Source: Patiriisocius marinus
GTDB taxonomy: Bacteria > Bacteroidota > Bacteroidia > Flavobacteriales > Flavobacteriaceae
Direction of reading: 5' to 3'
DNA: 64,000 nucleotides
NCBI RefSeq assembly: GCF_008974325.1
Contig: NZ_BKCG01000012.1
Span: forward strand, 1-64,000
This document shows, piece after piece, positions 38,427 through 46,987 of this stretch. The position numbers and the translations under genes are program-made. How positions within the stretch are numbered: position 1 is the stretch's first letter; every line of letters starts with the position of its first letter. The notes beneath the pieces are model-generated. The model was given only the letters and a program-made list of their open reading frames with translations. It searched no databases and was not told the origin of the DNA.

Positions 38427-39892
38427 TATGCGTTGTGTTTAGAGATTAAGCCTGCTACTAGTTTACCCGAAATTAATGACGGGGGAACACCTGGTCCAGG
38501 AACACTTAATTGTCCTGTAAAATATAAATTACGTACTTTCTTACTTTTTAGTTTTGGTCTTAAAAAAGCAGTTTGTAATAATGTATTTGCTAACCCATAC
38601 GCGTTTCCTTTGTATGAATTATAGTCTTCTATGAAATCATTGATGCAGAAAGACTCCTTAAATATAACATGATTTTTTACTTCTTGACTTGTTAAATTTT
38701 CAAAACGTGTCATTATTTTTTCGAAATAAAGGGCTCTTAATTCTGGTGTATCTTCAATACCTGGAGCTAATGGAATTAAGAATATTCCAGCTTCTTGACC
38801 CTTTGGCGCACAGTTTGTATCTGTTTTTGAAGGAAAACTTGCATAAAATAATGGGTCTTCAGGCCATTTTGGAGTATCATATATTTCCGTAGCATGTTTT
38901 TCAAAATCAACATCAAAAAACAAGGTGTGGTGTTCTACATTTTTAAGTTTTTTGTCAAAACCAACATAGAAAAGTAATGATGATGGAGCAAATGTTTTCT
39001 TTTCCCAATAGCTTTCAGAATATTGCCTAAGAGATTTAGGTAGTAACGTTTCGGTATGATGATAATCTGCACCACTTAAAACGATATCTGCCAAAATATT
39101 CTCGCCATTAACTTTAATTCCTTTTGCTTGGTTATTGTCAGTAAGTATTTCTTCAACGTTTTGGTTTGTTTTAATGACAACGCCCAAATCTTCTGCGAGT
39201 TTCTTCATTCCCTTTATCACCGCATACATTCCTGAAACTGGATGAAAAGTTCCTAATCCAAAATCTGCATAATTCATAAAACTATAAAATGCAGGTGTGT
39301 TTGAAGGTTTAGCTCCTAGAAATAGCACAGGAAATTCAAGGATGGATATTAAACGCGGATTATTAAATTCCTTGCGAACATCTTTACTTATGGTGCTAAA
39401 AAACTGGCCTAATTTTTTAATTGTTACAGGAGTAACCAATTCTAATGGTGATACTCCAGGACGATAAACAAGATCTTTGATAGCAATGTTGTAATTGTCT
39501 AAAGCTTGTGCCATAAAACCTTTTAGCTTTTCACTACTTCCTGTTTCTTCATTCTCAAATGCGGCACATATTTTTTCTAATGTATCTTCAATAGTAATAA
39601 AGTCGTCTTTGCCAAAGTATACACTATATGCAGGATTAAGTTTTATTAATTCGTAGAAGTCTGAAGGTTTTTTATTAAAATCACTAAAGAAACGTTCAAA
39701 TACATCTGGCATCCAATACCAAGTAGGACCGATGTCAAATGTGAACCCCTCTTTTTTAAGTTGGCGAGCACGCCCACCTACTGTTTCATTCTTTTCGTAA
39801 ATAACTACGTTGTTGCCTCCTTGTGCTAAATAGCAAGAAGCTGCTAAGGATGAGAATCCTGAACCTATTATGGCGATTGTTTGTTTTTTCAT
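38426..39892 (-). CDS. crtI: Phytoene desaturase
   Basis: The start is set at 39892, where MKKQTIAIIGSG puts the FAD-binding GxGxxS motif next to the N-terminus; an ATG 12 bases upstream adds MLNK. The 488-residue enzyme desaturates phytoene, usually to lycopene. It shows VGGRARQLKKEGFTFDIGPT (dinucleotide fold), and the C-terminal motif PGPGVPPSLISGKL is typical. It is the first structural gene of the pigment operon and lies 56 bp after the MerR regulator. Confidence 0.95.
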   Translation of the reverse strand: MKKQTIAIIGSGFSSLAASCYLAQGGNNVVIYEKNETVGGRARQLKKEGFTFDIGPTWYWMPDVFERFFSDFNKKPSDFYELIKLNPAYSVYFGKDDFITIEDTLEKICAAFENEETGSSEKLKGFMAQALDNYNIAIKDLVYRPGVSPLELVTPVTIKKLGQFFSTISKDVRKEFNNPRLISILEFPVLFLGAKPSNTPAFYSFMNYADFGLGTFHPVSGMYAVIKGMKKLAEDLGVVIKTNQNVEEILTDNNQAKGIKVNGENILADIVLSGADYHHTETLLPKSLRQYSESYWEKKTFAPSSLLFYVGFDKKLKNVEHHTLFFDVDFEKHATEIYDTPKWPEDPLFYASFPSKTDTNCAPKGQEAGIFLIPLAPGIEDTPELRALYFEKIMTRFENLTSQEVKNHVIFKESFCINDFIEDYNSYKGNAYGLANTLLQTAFLRPKLKSKKVRNLYFTGQLSVPGPGVPPSLISGKLVAGLISKHNA

Positions 39893-39948
39893 TTTGTTTA
39901 ACAAATCTACACAATTAATTAAACAGAATTGTCCTGTGGTGCTTCAAT

Positions 39949-40863
39949 TTATGATTTATTTAAGCTTTTTACTTTATTTAAAAAGCTTTCTAAACTGTCA
40001 TATCGTGAAATATTACGAGGTAGACTTGATGGGTCAATACTTGATGTTTTACTACCTACAAGCCATAATTCTGGAGGTGTTTCACTATTAAATGTAATAT
40101 TAAATTGGTTGAAATATTCACCAGATTCATTAGTGTCTGGTGAAACTGTTAAATAAGCTATATAGGTTAGCTTATCGCTATTTCTTAATTTGTTTAAGCT
40201 CTCTAAGGGAATGTCGTGGCCTAAATAAATAGTATTGAAACCAGCCTTGATAAGTAAGTAGTTTGTGAAAAGTAACCCTATCTCGTGAATTTCTTTATTT
40301 GGGAGAAAAAGGCAAAAGGTCTGCCTTTTAGGATTGTATGGGTTTTCTTGCGATTCTTGTTCTATATGAAAAATAGTTTTCCTTTTTATTAGTTCAGAAA
40401 TAAATCTTTCGTGAGCTACGTCAATCGCTTTAGTGTGCCATAGAGTGCCTATTTGAGTTAATAGGGGGATAAATACAGTTTCGAATATTTCGTCAAAACT
40501 GAGGCTTAATTTTAGCTTATTGAAAATTGTATTGAATTGTACGGTATCGAAAGCGAGCATTGCTTTCTTAAAATTGTTGATAGCAAGATCTTCTGAAGGG
40601 GCATTTTCTATAGATGAAATTATCATCTGCTTTAAAGCATCATCATCTAATAAGGCTATTTTGGAAATTTTATAGCCTTCGTTATATAAATATGCGATAT
40701 CTAGGATTTTTTTAAGACTCTCTATTGAATAACGTCTAATATTAGTTTCAGTACGCTCTGGGGATAATAAATTATAGCGCTTTTCCCAAATACGGATAGT
40801 ATGCGCTTTTACTCCACTAAGGTTTTCTAAATCCTTAATGCTAAATTGTGTTTTAATACTCAT
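39949..40863 (-). CDS. MerR/B12-binding (CarH-like) transcriptional regulator
   Basis: The start is 40863 (MSIKTQFSIKDLENLSGV); the longer frame adds a low-complexity leader. The 304-residue protein has an N-terminal MerR HTH (8-75: RIWEKRYNLLSPERT), a four-helix B12-binding region, and a Rossmann B12 domain. Trp142-His143 and Glu152 match the Ado-cobalamin pocket of CarH (Trp, His, Glu), and Glu191-x-His193-x-x-Gly196 is the ligand motif for cobalt. The second His of the CarH pocket is Arg153, and the usual GG near 270 reads VGS. It probably represses or senses light for the crt genes it precedes. CarH, LitR and CarA are known relatives. Confidence 0.88.
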   Translation of the reverse strand: MSIKTQFSIKDLENLSGVKAHTIRIWEKRYNLLSPERTETNIRRYSIESLKKILDIAYLYNEGYKISKIALLDDDALKQMIISSIENAPSEDLAINNFKKAMLAFDTVQFNTIFNKLKLSLSFDEIFETVFIPLLTQIGTLWHTKAIDVAHERFISELIKRKTIFHIEQESQENPYNPKRQTFCLFLPNKEIHEIGLLFTNYLLIKAGFNTIYLGHDIPLESLNKLRNSDKLTYIAYLTVSPDTNESGEYFNQFNITFNSETPPELWLVGSKTSSIDPSSLPRNISRYDSLESFLNKVKSLNKS

Positions 40864-40927
40864 TGTTAGATTGTTGTTGTGGTGGTCAAAGTACGAAAAA
40901 AACAGCAAGTACATGTTATACCTAAAA

Positions 40928-40946
40928 GCAATATAAAATTTATTGC
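40928..40946 (-). promoter_or_regulatory. Candidate operator upstream of the MerR-crt operon
   Basis: GCAATATAAAATTTATTGC is a near-palindrome with perfect six-base arms, 65-83 bp upstream of the regulator start. Regulators of this type often control themselves, so it is a reasonable but unproved target. AT-richness raises the chance of coincidence. Confidence 0.3.
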
Positions 40947-41181
40947 ATATATTCTTGTAATCACTTACTGGAATTGTTTAGTGATTAGCTGTGAGGTGAT
41001 TGTGAATATAATTTTGATCTTTTACATATCAAACTAGGTTGATTTTAAGTGGACTTAGTTTGTATTATGATATGGTATTTACTTAGCAGAATGCTATTGT
41101 AGGAATTTTGTAGGAAATATAAGATTGCATTCTATGGTATTAGAGATGTGTTTGATCTTAATTTGTTGGTAGTATTAAATG
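40947..41181. other. Non-coding gap between the carotenoid regulator and tRNA genes
   Basis: No gene, repeat or structured RNA was recognised in these bases. The sequence is AT-rich and has stops in all frames. It probably only carries the distal promoter region of the pigment operon. Confidence 0.5.
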
Positions 41182-41182
41182 A

Positions 41183-41212
41183 AAAAAGCCATCATTTCAA
41201 ATGACGACTTTT
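41183..41212 (-). terminator. Terminator of tRNA-Leu
   Basis: On the minus strand AAGTCGTCATTT pairs with AAATGATGGCTT (two G-U pairs) and T6 follows, 7 bp after the tRNA 3' end. Confidence 0.65.
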
Positions 41213-41218
41213 GTTTTG

Positions 41219-41301
41219 TACCCGGAATGGGACTTGAACCCACACGCAACAAGTGCACACGGCCCTCAACCGTGCCTGTCTACCAATTCCAGCACCCGGG
41301 T
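41219..41301 (-). tRNA. tRNA-Leu (GAG)
   Basis: The minus strand folds as a class II tRNA. The acceptor ACCCGGG pairs with TCCGGGT with discriminator A. The D-arm is CTGGAATTGGTAGACAG, the anticodon arm is CACGG-TTGAGGG-CCGTG with anticodon GAG, a long variable arm follows, and the T-arm contains TTCAAGT. CCA is not encoded. Leucine is read from the anticodon and the long variable arm. Confidence 0.95.
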
Positions 41302-41341
41302 AGAGGAAGATGAGTTTACAATTAGAAACAACCGTAAACAA

Positions 41342-41370
41342 AAAAAGTTAAACACGAAGTTTAACTTTTT
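41342..41370 (-). terminator. Hairpin between the two tRNA genes
   Basis: AAAAAGTTAAAC pairs with GTTTAACTTTTT over 12 bp with a five-base loop, 6 bp downstream of tRNA-Lys on the minus strand. This suggests the two tRNAs can be separate transcripts. Confidence 0.75.
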
Positions 41371-41375
41371 AATTG

Positions 41376-41448
41376 TGACCAGTCTGGGGCTCGAACCCAG
41401 GACCACCTCCTTAAAAGGGAGGTGCTCTACCAACTGAGCTAACTGGTC
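41376..41448 (-). tRNA. tRNA-Lys (TTT)
   Basis: The minus strand gives a standard cloverleaf. The acceptor GACCAGT pairs with ACTGGTC plus discriminator A. The D-arm is GCTCAGTTGGTAGAGC, the anticodon arm is CCTCC-CTTTTAA-GGAGG with anticodon TTT, and the T-arm contains TTCGAGC. CCA is not encoded. Confidence 0.96.
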
Positions 41449-41612
41449 AAAATGCTATTGCATTTAACTTAACAACTCATTTTGTTTTGCTAAGCGGATG
41501 CAAATATACTATCATTTTATAGATAATTCAAAACTTTTTAAATTAAATTTGAACTTATTTTAAACTTTATTTGTAACCCTCTAATTTACAAGTAAATTAC
41601 TTTGAAAAAAAA

Positions 41613-42134
41613 ATGAAAATAATATTGCTTGGATACATGGGAAGTGGAAAAAGTAGTGTTGGAAAAGTGCTTTCGGAAGCAATTAACCACACTTTTTTAG
41701 ACTTAGATCTCGAAATTGAAAAGAATGAATCGTCTTCAATTACTGAATTATTTCAGAAAAAAGGAGAAATTTACTTCAGAAAGAAAGAACGTGAAGTATT
41801 AGAATCGATTTTAAAAGATGAAAATGACTTTGTTTTATCTTTAGGGGGAGGGACTCCTTGTTTTGGAGATACTATGAAATTTATAAATAAACAGGAAGGG
41901 GTGTTGTCAGTCTATTTAAAGGCTTCAAATAGCGCTTTAACTGATCGTTTATATACTGAAGTCGATCAAAGGCCGTTAATTAAGCATTTATCGTCTAAAG
42001 AAGATTTAAACGACTATATCCGTAAGCATCTATTTGAAAGAGGCTTTTATTATAATCAAGCCTCACAAATGGTTTCAGTTGATGATAAAACGATAAAAGA
42101 TATAGTTTCTGAAATCGTTGTAAAGCTATTCTAA
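41613..42134 (+). CDS. aroK: Shikimate kinase
   Basis: The 173-residue enzyme phosphorylates shikimate in aromatic amino-acid synthesis. Motifs present are the P-loop GYMGSGKSSVG, the shikimate-binding DLDLEIEK, the FRKKER Arg, SLGGGTPCF, and the lid RPL. Length is normal. The last 9 bases overlap the 3' end of the convergent phosphoribosyltransferase gene. Confidence 0.95.
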   Translation: MKIILLGYMGSGKSSVGKVLSEAINHTFLDLDLEIEKNESSSITELFQKKGEIYFRKKEREVLESILKDENDFVLSLGGGTPCFGDTMKFINKQEGVLSVYLKASNSALTDRLYTEVDQRPLIKHLSSKEDLNDYIRKHLFERGFYYNQASQMVSVDDKTIKDIVSEIVVKLF

Positions 42135-42626
42135 TACAGCTCGGTCCTTACCAGTTTCAAAGATAACTGAGACATTTTCATTCAGTGATGTTGATAGCGA
42201 AATACCTTTGTAGTCTGCTTTAATAGGGAATTTTTTGTGGTTTCGATCTACTAAAACAGCTGTTTTAAATTGCTTAAGAGGTACATTTAAAAAGTGTTTT
42301 ACTCCGTAGATTAATGTTGTGCCGGAGTGAAGTACATCATCAACAAGTATTAGTGACTTGTTAGTGTACTCTTTTTCTTTGAGCGAAGTTGTAATTTCTG
42401 CGGTTGGGTTTTTCTTGTCTATAAATACTTTACAAAGAGTCACTTTAATAGGCGAAATTTCTTCGACAAGTTTTTTTATCTTTTTTGCGGCAGTATAACC
42501 GTTTTCGACAATTCCTGCTATTATTACTTGCTCTTCTTGTACGTTAGCTTCGTAAATTTGGTAAGCAATTCTGCGTAGTTTGTGCGCAATTTGTTTTTTA
42601 TCAAGTATTACAGTTGTTGTTGTCAT
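42126..42626 (-). CDS. Phosphoribosyltransferase, PyrR-like
   Basis: The 166-residue type I PRTase contains the 13-residue PRPP-binding motif LILVDDVLHSGTT and the first helix HKLRRIAYQIYEANVQ with GIVENGYTAAKKI. The layout resembles PyrR (a uracil PRTase/attenuator), but pyr leader binding cannot be judged here. It may only be a nucleobase salvage enzyme. Confidence 0.8.
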   Translation of the reverse strand: MTTTTVILDKKQIAHKLRRIAYQIYEANVQEEQVIIAGIVENGYTAAKKIKKLVEEISPIKVTLCKVFIDKKNPTAEITTSLKEKEYTNKSLILVDDVLHSGTTLIYGVKHFLNVPLKQFKTAVLVDRNHKKFPIKADYKGISLSTSLNENVSVIFETGKDRAVLE

Positions 42627-42670
42627 AAGTATTTATCAAAAAAATCAAAGATACAAAAGCGTGTTATAGA

Positions 42671-43042
42671 TTATTCTTCTCCATCAATATAATCATCAAT
42701 ATCTCGTCTATCTTTTTTAGTAGGGCGTCCTACACCTTTTTTCCTATAGTATGTTTTAGAATAATTTACAAGTTCTAAATGCTCAAACGCTTCTGCGGGA
42801 GTAGTGTCCTTGCGGTAGATGTCAACTAATTTAGCGCCTAATCTACTTGCAGGAAGGTCCAGTACTCGTAGCGAATATGTTATTTGGTTTTTTCTAACTG
42901 TAACATTGTCTCCTGGATAGACGTCTCTTGAGGGCTTGACTGAAACATTGTTAATTTTAACAGCACCTTTTTTACAAGCTTGTGTAGCGATACTTCTAGT
43001 TTTAAAGTAGCGTATGCACCATAAATATTTATCAACCCTCAT
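42671..43042 (-). CDS. S4 domain RNA-binding protein (Hsp15-like)
   Basis: The 123-residue protein has the S4 domain at the N-terminus (RVDKYLWCIRYFKTRSIATQ, GAVKINN, SRDVYPGD) and an acidic C-terminus. The family includes Hsp15, which rescues stalled 50S subunits. It lies 44 bp upstream of the phosphoribosyltransferase gene in the same direction, so the two may be cotranscribed. Confidence 0.9.
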   Translation of the reverse strand: MRVDKYLWCIRYFKTRSIATQACKKGAVKINNVSVKPSRDVYPGDNVTVRKNQITYSLRVLDLPASRLGAKLVDIYRKDTTPAEAFEHLELVNYSKTYYRKKGVGRPTKKDRRDIDDYIDGEE

Positions 43043-43119
43043 ATAATACTAATTTGTGCGTAAATCATCTAAACAAAAATAACTGAAAATTGTATCTTGC
43101 GCACTTAAAATAAAAAACT

Positions 43120-44055
43120 GTGAAAAAATTAATTTATATGCTACCTCTTGTAGCAATAGGATCTCTAATATTTAGTGCTTGTGGAGATGATGATGGAGAT
43201 GGGACTACTTTTGTTGAAGCAAGGGATAGAGCTGTTGAAGTAGTAGATTCCACAATTGAAGTTGAGGAATATTTAGAAACTCACTTTTATAACTATGAAG
43301 AGTTTCAAAGTCCACCTGCTGATTTTGATTTCAAAATTAAATTCGATACTATCGCTGGAGATAATAGCGATAAAATTGCACTTATAAATCAAGTGGAATT
43401 TAAGATGGTTCAAGATCGTGTTAATGAGGATGTGCAATACAAATTGTACTACTTAAAAGCGATTCAAGGGGAAGGTGAAAGCCCAGATTTCCCAGATATC
43501 GTACGTATTAATTACGAAGGTACTTATGTAAATGATGAGGAGAGTCAAGAAGGAGTTATGCTTTTTGATAGTTCGGTAATTCCTGTGCAATTTGATTTAA
43601 CTCAAATAGTAAATGGTTTGCAAGATGCACTTATTGAATTTAACGCAGGAACTGGTTTTACAACTAATCCTGACGGAACTGTAGTGTACGAAAACTTTGG
43701 AGTTGGTGCTGTATTTATGCAAAGTGGATTAGGATATTACGTAAGTCCACCACAAGGATCTGCTGTAACAATACCGTTGTATTCTCAATTAATATTTTCC
43801 TTCCAATTATTCGAAAGAGAAGTAGGAGATCAAGATGAAGATGGTATTCCTTCTGTGATGGAAGACTTAAACGGGAACGGTTTAGAAGAAGATGACAACA
43901 CAGATGGTGATGCGTTAAATAACTATATTGATGCAGATGATGATAATGATGGAAGACCAACTGAAGATGAAATTATCATCAACGAAGATGGTTCTATCAC
44001 TTTTCCAGATGAAGATGGTGATGGTATTGTTGATTATTTAGATGCGGATAGTTAA
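43120..44055 (+). CDS. FKBP-type PPIase lipoprotein with acidic Ca-binding tail
   Basis: The start is GTG at 43120 (MKKLIYMLPLVAIGSLIFSA then Cys21, a lipobox). Residues about 125-245 form an FKBP domain (VRINYEGTYVNDEE, MLFDSS, ALIEFNAGTGF, VTIPLYSQLIFSFQLFE). The C-terminal 65 residues carry thrombospondin type 3-like repeats (DQDEDGIPS, DNTDGDALNNYIDADDDNDG, DEDGDGIVDYLDADS) that usually bind calcium. It should be a periplasmic or surface folding factor. The insertion between FKBP strands and the acidic tail are distinctive. Confidence 0.85.
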   Translation: MKKLIYMLPLVAIGSLIFSACGDDDGDGTTFVEARDRAVEVVDSTIEVEEYLETHFYNYEEFQSPPADFDFKIKFDTIAGDNSDKIALINQVEFKMVQDRVNEDVQYKLYYLKAIQGEGESPDFPDIVRINYEGTYVNDEESQEGVMLFDSSVIPVQFDLTQIVNGLQDALIEFNAGTGFTTNPDGTVVYENFGVGAVFMQSGLGYYVSPPQGSAVTIPLYSQLIFSFQLFEREVGDQDEDGIPSVMEDLNGNGLEEDDNTDGDALNNYIDADDDNDGRPTEDEIIINEDGSITFPDEDGDGIVDYLDADS

Positions 44056-44073
44056 AATATAGTAGTATTATTA

Positions 44074-44107
44074 AAACCGCTATTTAAATTATATAGCGGT
44101 TTTTTTA
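44074..44107 (+). terminator. Terminator after the FKBP lipoprotein gene
   Basis: AAAACCGCTAT pairs with ATAGCGGTTTT and is followed by T. Confidence 0.8.
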
Positions 44108-44162
44108 TGCCGAAATTTTAAGAATTTTACAAAGGCCTATATATTTATCTAAAATGGCTTTA

Positions 44163-44200
44163 ACTAAAAAAGGATCTACGAGAGTTGATCCTTTTTTAGT
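44163..44200. terminator. Second, perfectly palindromic bidirectional terminator
   Basis: ACTAAAAAAGGATC and GATCCTTTTTTAGT form a perfect 14-bp stem with a 10-base loop, between the FKBP gene and the transketolase genes transcribed toward it. Confidence 0.8.
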
Positions 44201-44275
44201 TTGAATTAGTAATTACTAAACTAAATGTGTAATTATTAATTGTTGAATATTTCCGAAGTAGTATTGTCGCTTATT

Positions 44276-45229
44276 TTATTTTCTAGCAACAACTTTCTTT
44301 GCTGCATTTACAATAGCTTCAGCGTTTAAGCCGTATTTTTCCATTAATTGATTTGGAGTCCCACTTTCACCAAAAGTATCTTTAGTGGCTACAAATTCCT
44401 GTGGTGTTGGGTGGTTTTCACTTAAAATGCGAGCTACACTTTCTCCAAGACCTCCCATATAGTTGTGTTCTTCAGCAGTTACTACACAGCCTGTAGTTTT
44501 TACACTATTGATAATAGCGTTAGCATCTAAAGGTTTTATTGTGTGGATATTTATTACTGCTGCACTAAGTCCTTGGTCATTTAACGTTTTAGCCGCTTCA
44601 AGTGCTTCCCATACTAAGTGTCCTGTAGCTACAATAGTAACATCGGTTCCTTCTTGTAGTTTTACAGCTTTTCCAATTTCAAAATCTCCATTTTCAGGAG
44701 TGAAATTAGCAACTTTAGGGCGTCCAAAACGTAAGTAAACAGGGCCGTCATGTTTAGCAATAGCAAGTGTTGCAGCTTTTGTTTGGTTGTAATCACATGT
44801 ATTGATTACAGTCATTCCTGGAAGCATTTTCATTAATCCAATATCTTCAAGAATCTGGTGTGTTGCACCATCTTCACCTAAAGTTATACCTGCGTGAGAT
44901 GCACAAATTTTTACATTTTTTCCACTGTATGCAACACTTTGGCGAATTTGATCGTACACACGACCTGTAGAGAAATTAGCGAAAGTTCCTGTAAAAGGAA
45001 TTTTTCCACCAATAGTCATCCCTGCAGCCATACCTATCATATTAGCTTCTGCAATTCCTACTTGGTAAAAACGTTCTGGGTGATTAGCTTTAAACTCGTC
45101 CATTTTTAAGGATCCAGTTAAATCTGCACAAAGCGCAACAACATTATCGTTTGTTTTACCTAGTTCAGTCAATCCGGCACCAAAACCTGATCGTGTATCT
45201 TTTTTACCTGTGTCTTTGTATTCTTTCAT
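44276..45229 (-). CDS. Transketolase, C-terminal subunit
   Basis: About 317 residues from MKEYKDTGKKDTRSGF (an upstream GTG at 45241 adds four residues). It contains the pyrimidine-binding (Transket_pyr) and C-terminal domains: ALCADLTGSLKMDEF, GVTI-like SHAGITLGEDGATHQ, and VVTAEEHNYMGGLGESVARIL. It pairs with the N-terminal subunit upstream to form a split transketolase of the pentose phosphate pathway. The gap to that gene is 92 bp on the same strand. Confidence 0.92.
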   Translation of the reverse strand: MKEYKDTGKKDTRSGFGAGLTELGKTNDNVVALCADLTGSLKMDEFKANHPERFYQVGIAEANMIGMAAGMTIGGKIPFTGTFANFSTGRVYDQIRQSVAYSGKNVKICASHAGITLGEDGATHQILEDIGLMKMLPGMTVINTCDYNQTKAATLAIAKHDGPVYLRFGRPKVANFTPENGDFEIGKAVKLQEGTDVTIVATGHLVWEALEAAKTLNDQGLSAAVINIHTIKPLDANAIINSVKTTGCVVTAEEHNYMGGLGESVARILSENHPTPQEFVATKDTFGESGTPNQLMEKYGLNAEAIVNAAKKVVARK

Positions 45230-45321
45230 AGTAATGCTCACGTGAGTGAGTGTATTTTATGGTTGTAGAATCTATTTCTATAATTAAAATATGTTCCTAA
45301 TTACAAGGAATTTAATGGAGA

Positions 45322-46167
45322 TTAATAATCTCCTAATGTTTCAGCATTTTGAGCTAGTGCTGATTCCAGTTGCTCGTCGTTAGGAGCTTTTCCGTGCCAA
45401 GCGTGCGTATGCATCATAAAATCTACTCCGTTCCCCATAATTGTGTGTAATAATACACAGATAGGTTTTCCATTTCCAGAATGAGATTTTGCTTTATTCA
45501 GTCCATCAATAATACTAGCAACATCGTTACCTTTTGCAATAGAAATTACATCCCATCCAAAAGCTTCAAATTTTGCTTTGATATTACCCATTGGTAACAC
45601 GTTATCCGTTGCGCCATCAATTTGTTGTCCATTGAGATCAATGCTCACAATTAAGTTGTCAACTTGATTCCCTGCAGCATACATAATTGCTTCCCAGTTT
45701 TGTCCTTCTTGTAATTCACCATCACCACATAAAGCGTATACTAAATGTCTGTCTCCGTTAAGTTTTTTAGCTTCGGCAGCACCAATAGCTACTGAAATAC
45801 CTTGACCTAAAGATCCAGATGCCATTCTAATACCAGGCAATCCTTCGTGAGTAGTGGGGTGTCCTTGTAGTCTTGAATTTAAAAGTCTAAAAGTATTTAA
45901 CTCTTCCACCGGAAAATATCCTGAACGTGCTAAAACGCTATAGAATACTGGAGAAATATGACCGTTAGAAAGAAAAAATAAGTCTTCTTCAATTCCGTTC
46001 ATATCAAATCCTTCTTTACGTTCCATTACTTCTTGGTAAAGCGCTACTAAAAACTCAGCACAACCTAAAGATCCTCCTGGGTGTCCGGAATTTACTTTGT
46101 GTACCTGTCTAACGATATCTCTACGTACTTGTGTTACAAATGCTTCTAATTCTTGAATGTTTGCCAT
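45322..46167 (-). CDS. Transketolase, N-terminal subunit
   Basis: The 281-residue ThDP-binding subunit has the family marks HPGGSLGCAEFLVALY, GHPTTHEGLPGIRMASGSLGQG split over the substrate loop, and the ThDP motif GDGELQEGQNWEAI with NGQQIDGATDNV. Split transketolases occur widely in bacteria and archaea. It precedes the C-terminal subunit gene. Confidence 0.93.
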   Translation of the reverse strand: MANIQELEAFVTQVRRDIVRQVHKVNSGHPGGSLGCAEFLVALYQEVMERKEGFDMNGIEEDLFFLSNGHISPVFYSVLARSGYFPVEELNTFRLLNSRLQGHPTTHEGLPGIRMASGSLGQGISVAIGAAEAKKLNGDRHLVYALCGDGELQEGQNWEAIMYAAGNQVDNLIVSIDLNGQQIDGATDNVLPMGNIKAKFEAFGWDVISIAKGNDVASIIDGLNKAKSHSGNGKPICVLLHTIMGNGVDFMMHTHAWHGKAPNDEQLESALAQNAETLGDY

Positions 46168-46387
46168 TTCTTTGCTTGGTTATTAAGAGGTGTCAAAAAT
46201 ACTTGAATCTTAAAACCATTCAAAATATACCTAAGTTATGTTATTAACGAAAAAGACGGGTTGTTAACAGAAGTGTTTAAGTTAAGGTTTGAAATAACCT
46301 ATTATAATATTTGATTTAAAAATTTATAGATAAAATAATTAGCATAAAATATCGTTATTTTAGTGTCTAATTTTAAATACAGTAGTT

Positions 46388-46864
46388 ATGAAACCTAAAA
46401 TGATATTTTTTTTGTTATTGAGCTCATTATTATTGAGTTGTGGAAGTGATGATGATGGTAATGCAAACAATTCTAATAGTGCGGCGCAAACAACACAGAT
46501 AGCTCAAGATGGTACTTGGCGTGTGACTAAATTTATAGACTCAGGTGACGATGAGACTTCAGATTTTTCTAGTTATACATTCACATTTAACGATAACGGA
46601 ACTGTAAATGCTTCCAATGATATTAGAACTGTGAGTGGAACTTGGTCTGTTACTGATGATAGTAGCAATAGCTCAAGTGATGATGATGGTAATAGTTCTA
46701 GTGATGATGATTTTCTACTTTTATTTACTGTATCTGAATCTGATGATTTTGAAGATTTGAATGATGATTGGGATTTCGTTTCGGTTAGTGTAACTAAAAT
46801 AGAATTAATTGATGTTAGTGGCGGCAATGGAGGAACTGATCTGCTAACTTTTGAACGTAATTAA
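46388..46864 (+). CDS. Lipocalin-like lipoprotein with Asp/Ser low-complexity insert
   Basis: The 158-residue product has a lipobox (LLLSC, Cys18). GTWRVTKFIDSGDDET and YTFTFNDNGTV with GTWSVTDDS look like a lipocalin-type strand pair often seen in Bacteroidota. A tract of Ser and Asp (about 92-107) interrupts the fold. The protein is acidic and probably periplasmic or surface-located. No specific role is known. Confidence 0.7.
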   Translation: MKPKMIFFLLLSSLLLSCGSDDDGNANNSNSAAQTTQIAQDGTWRVTKFIDSGDDETSDFSSYTFTFNDNGTVNASNDIRTVSGTWSVTDDSSNSSSDDDGNSSSDDDFLLLFTVSESDDFEDLNDDWDFVSVSVTKIELIDVSGGNGGTDLLTFERN

Positions 46865-46892
46865 GGGGTTTTACTCCTTTTGTAGTACTCAT

Positions 46893-46923
46893 GCCTTTAG
46901 TAATTTTAACTAAAGGCTTTTTT
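46893..46923 (+). terminator. Terminator
   Basis: GCCTTTAGT (46893-46901) pairs with ACTAAAGGC (46909-46917), followed by T. Confidence 0.8.
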
Positions 46924-46960
46924 TATTCATTTTACACTTCTAAAAGGTTTATTGAAACGG

Positions 46961-46968
46961 TATCTTTG
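46961..46968 (+). promoter_or_regulatory. Promoter -7 element of tgt
   Basis: TATCTTTG fits TANNTTTG and lies 20 bp before the ATG at 46988. It falls inside an upstream extension of the reading frame (from 46952) and so supports the later start. Confidence 0.5.
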
Positions 46969-46987
46969 CAGCCACTTAATATTGACA

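Noticed and set aside
41201-41437. Open reading frame of 78 codons
   Set aside because: It lies across the two tRNA genes (Leu and Lys) on the opposite strand and has no protein-like composition.
46952-46987. Upstream ATG of tgt
   Set aside because: The TATCTTTG promoter element lies inside it, and the family start MDFKLEATD is at 46988.
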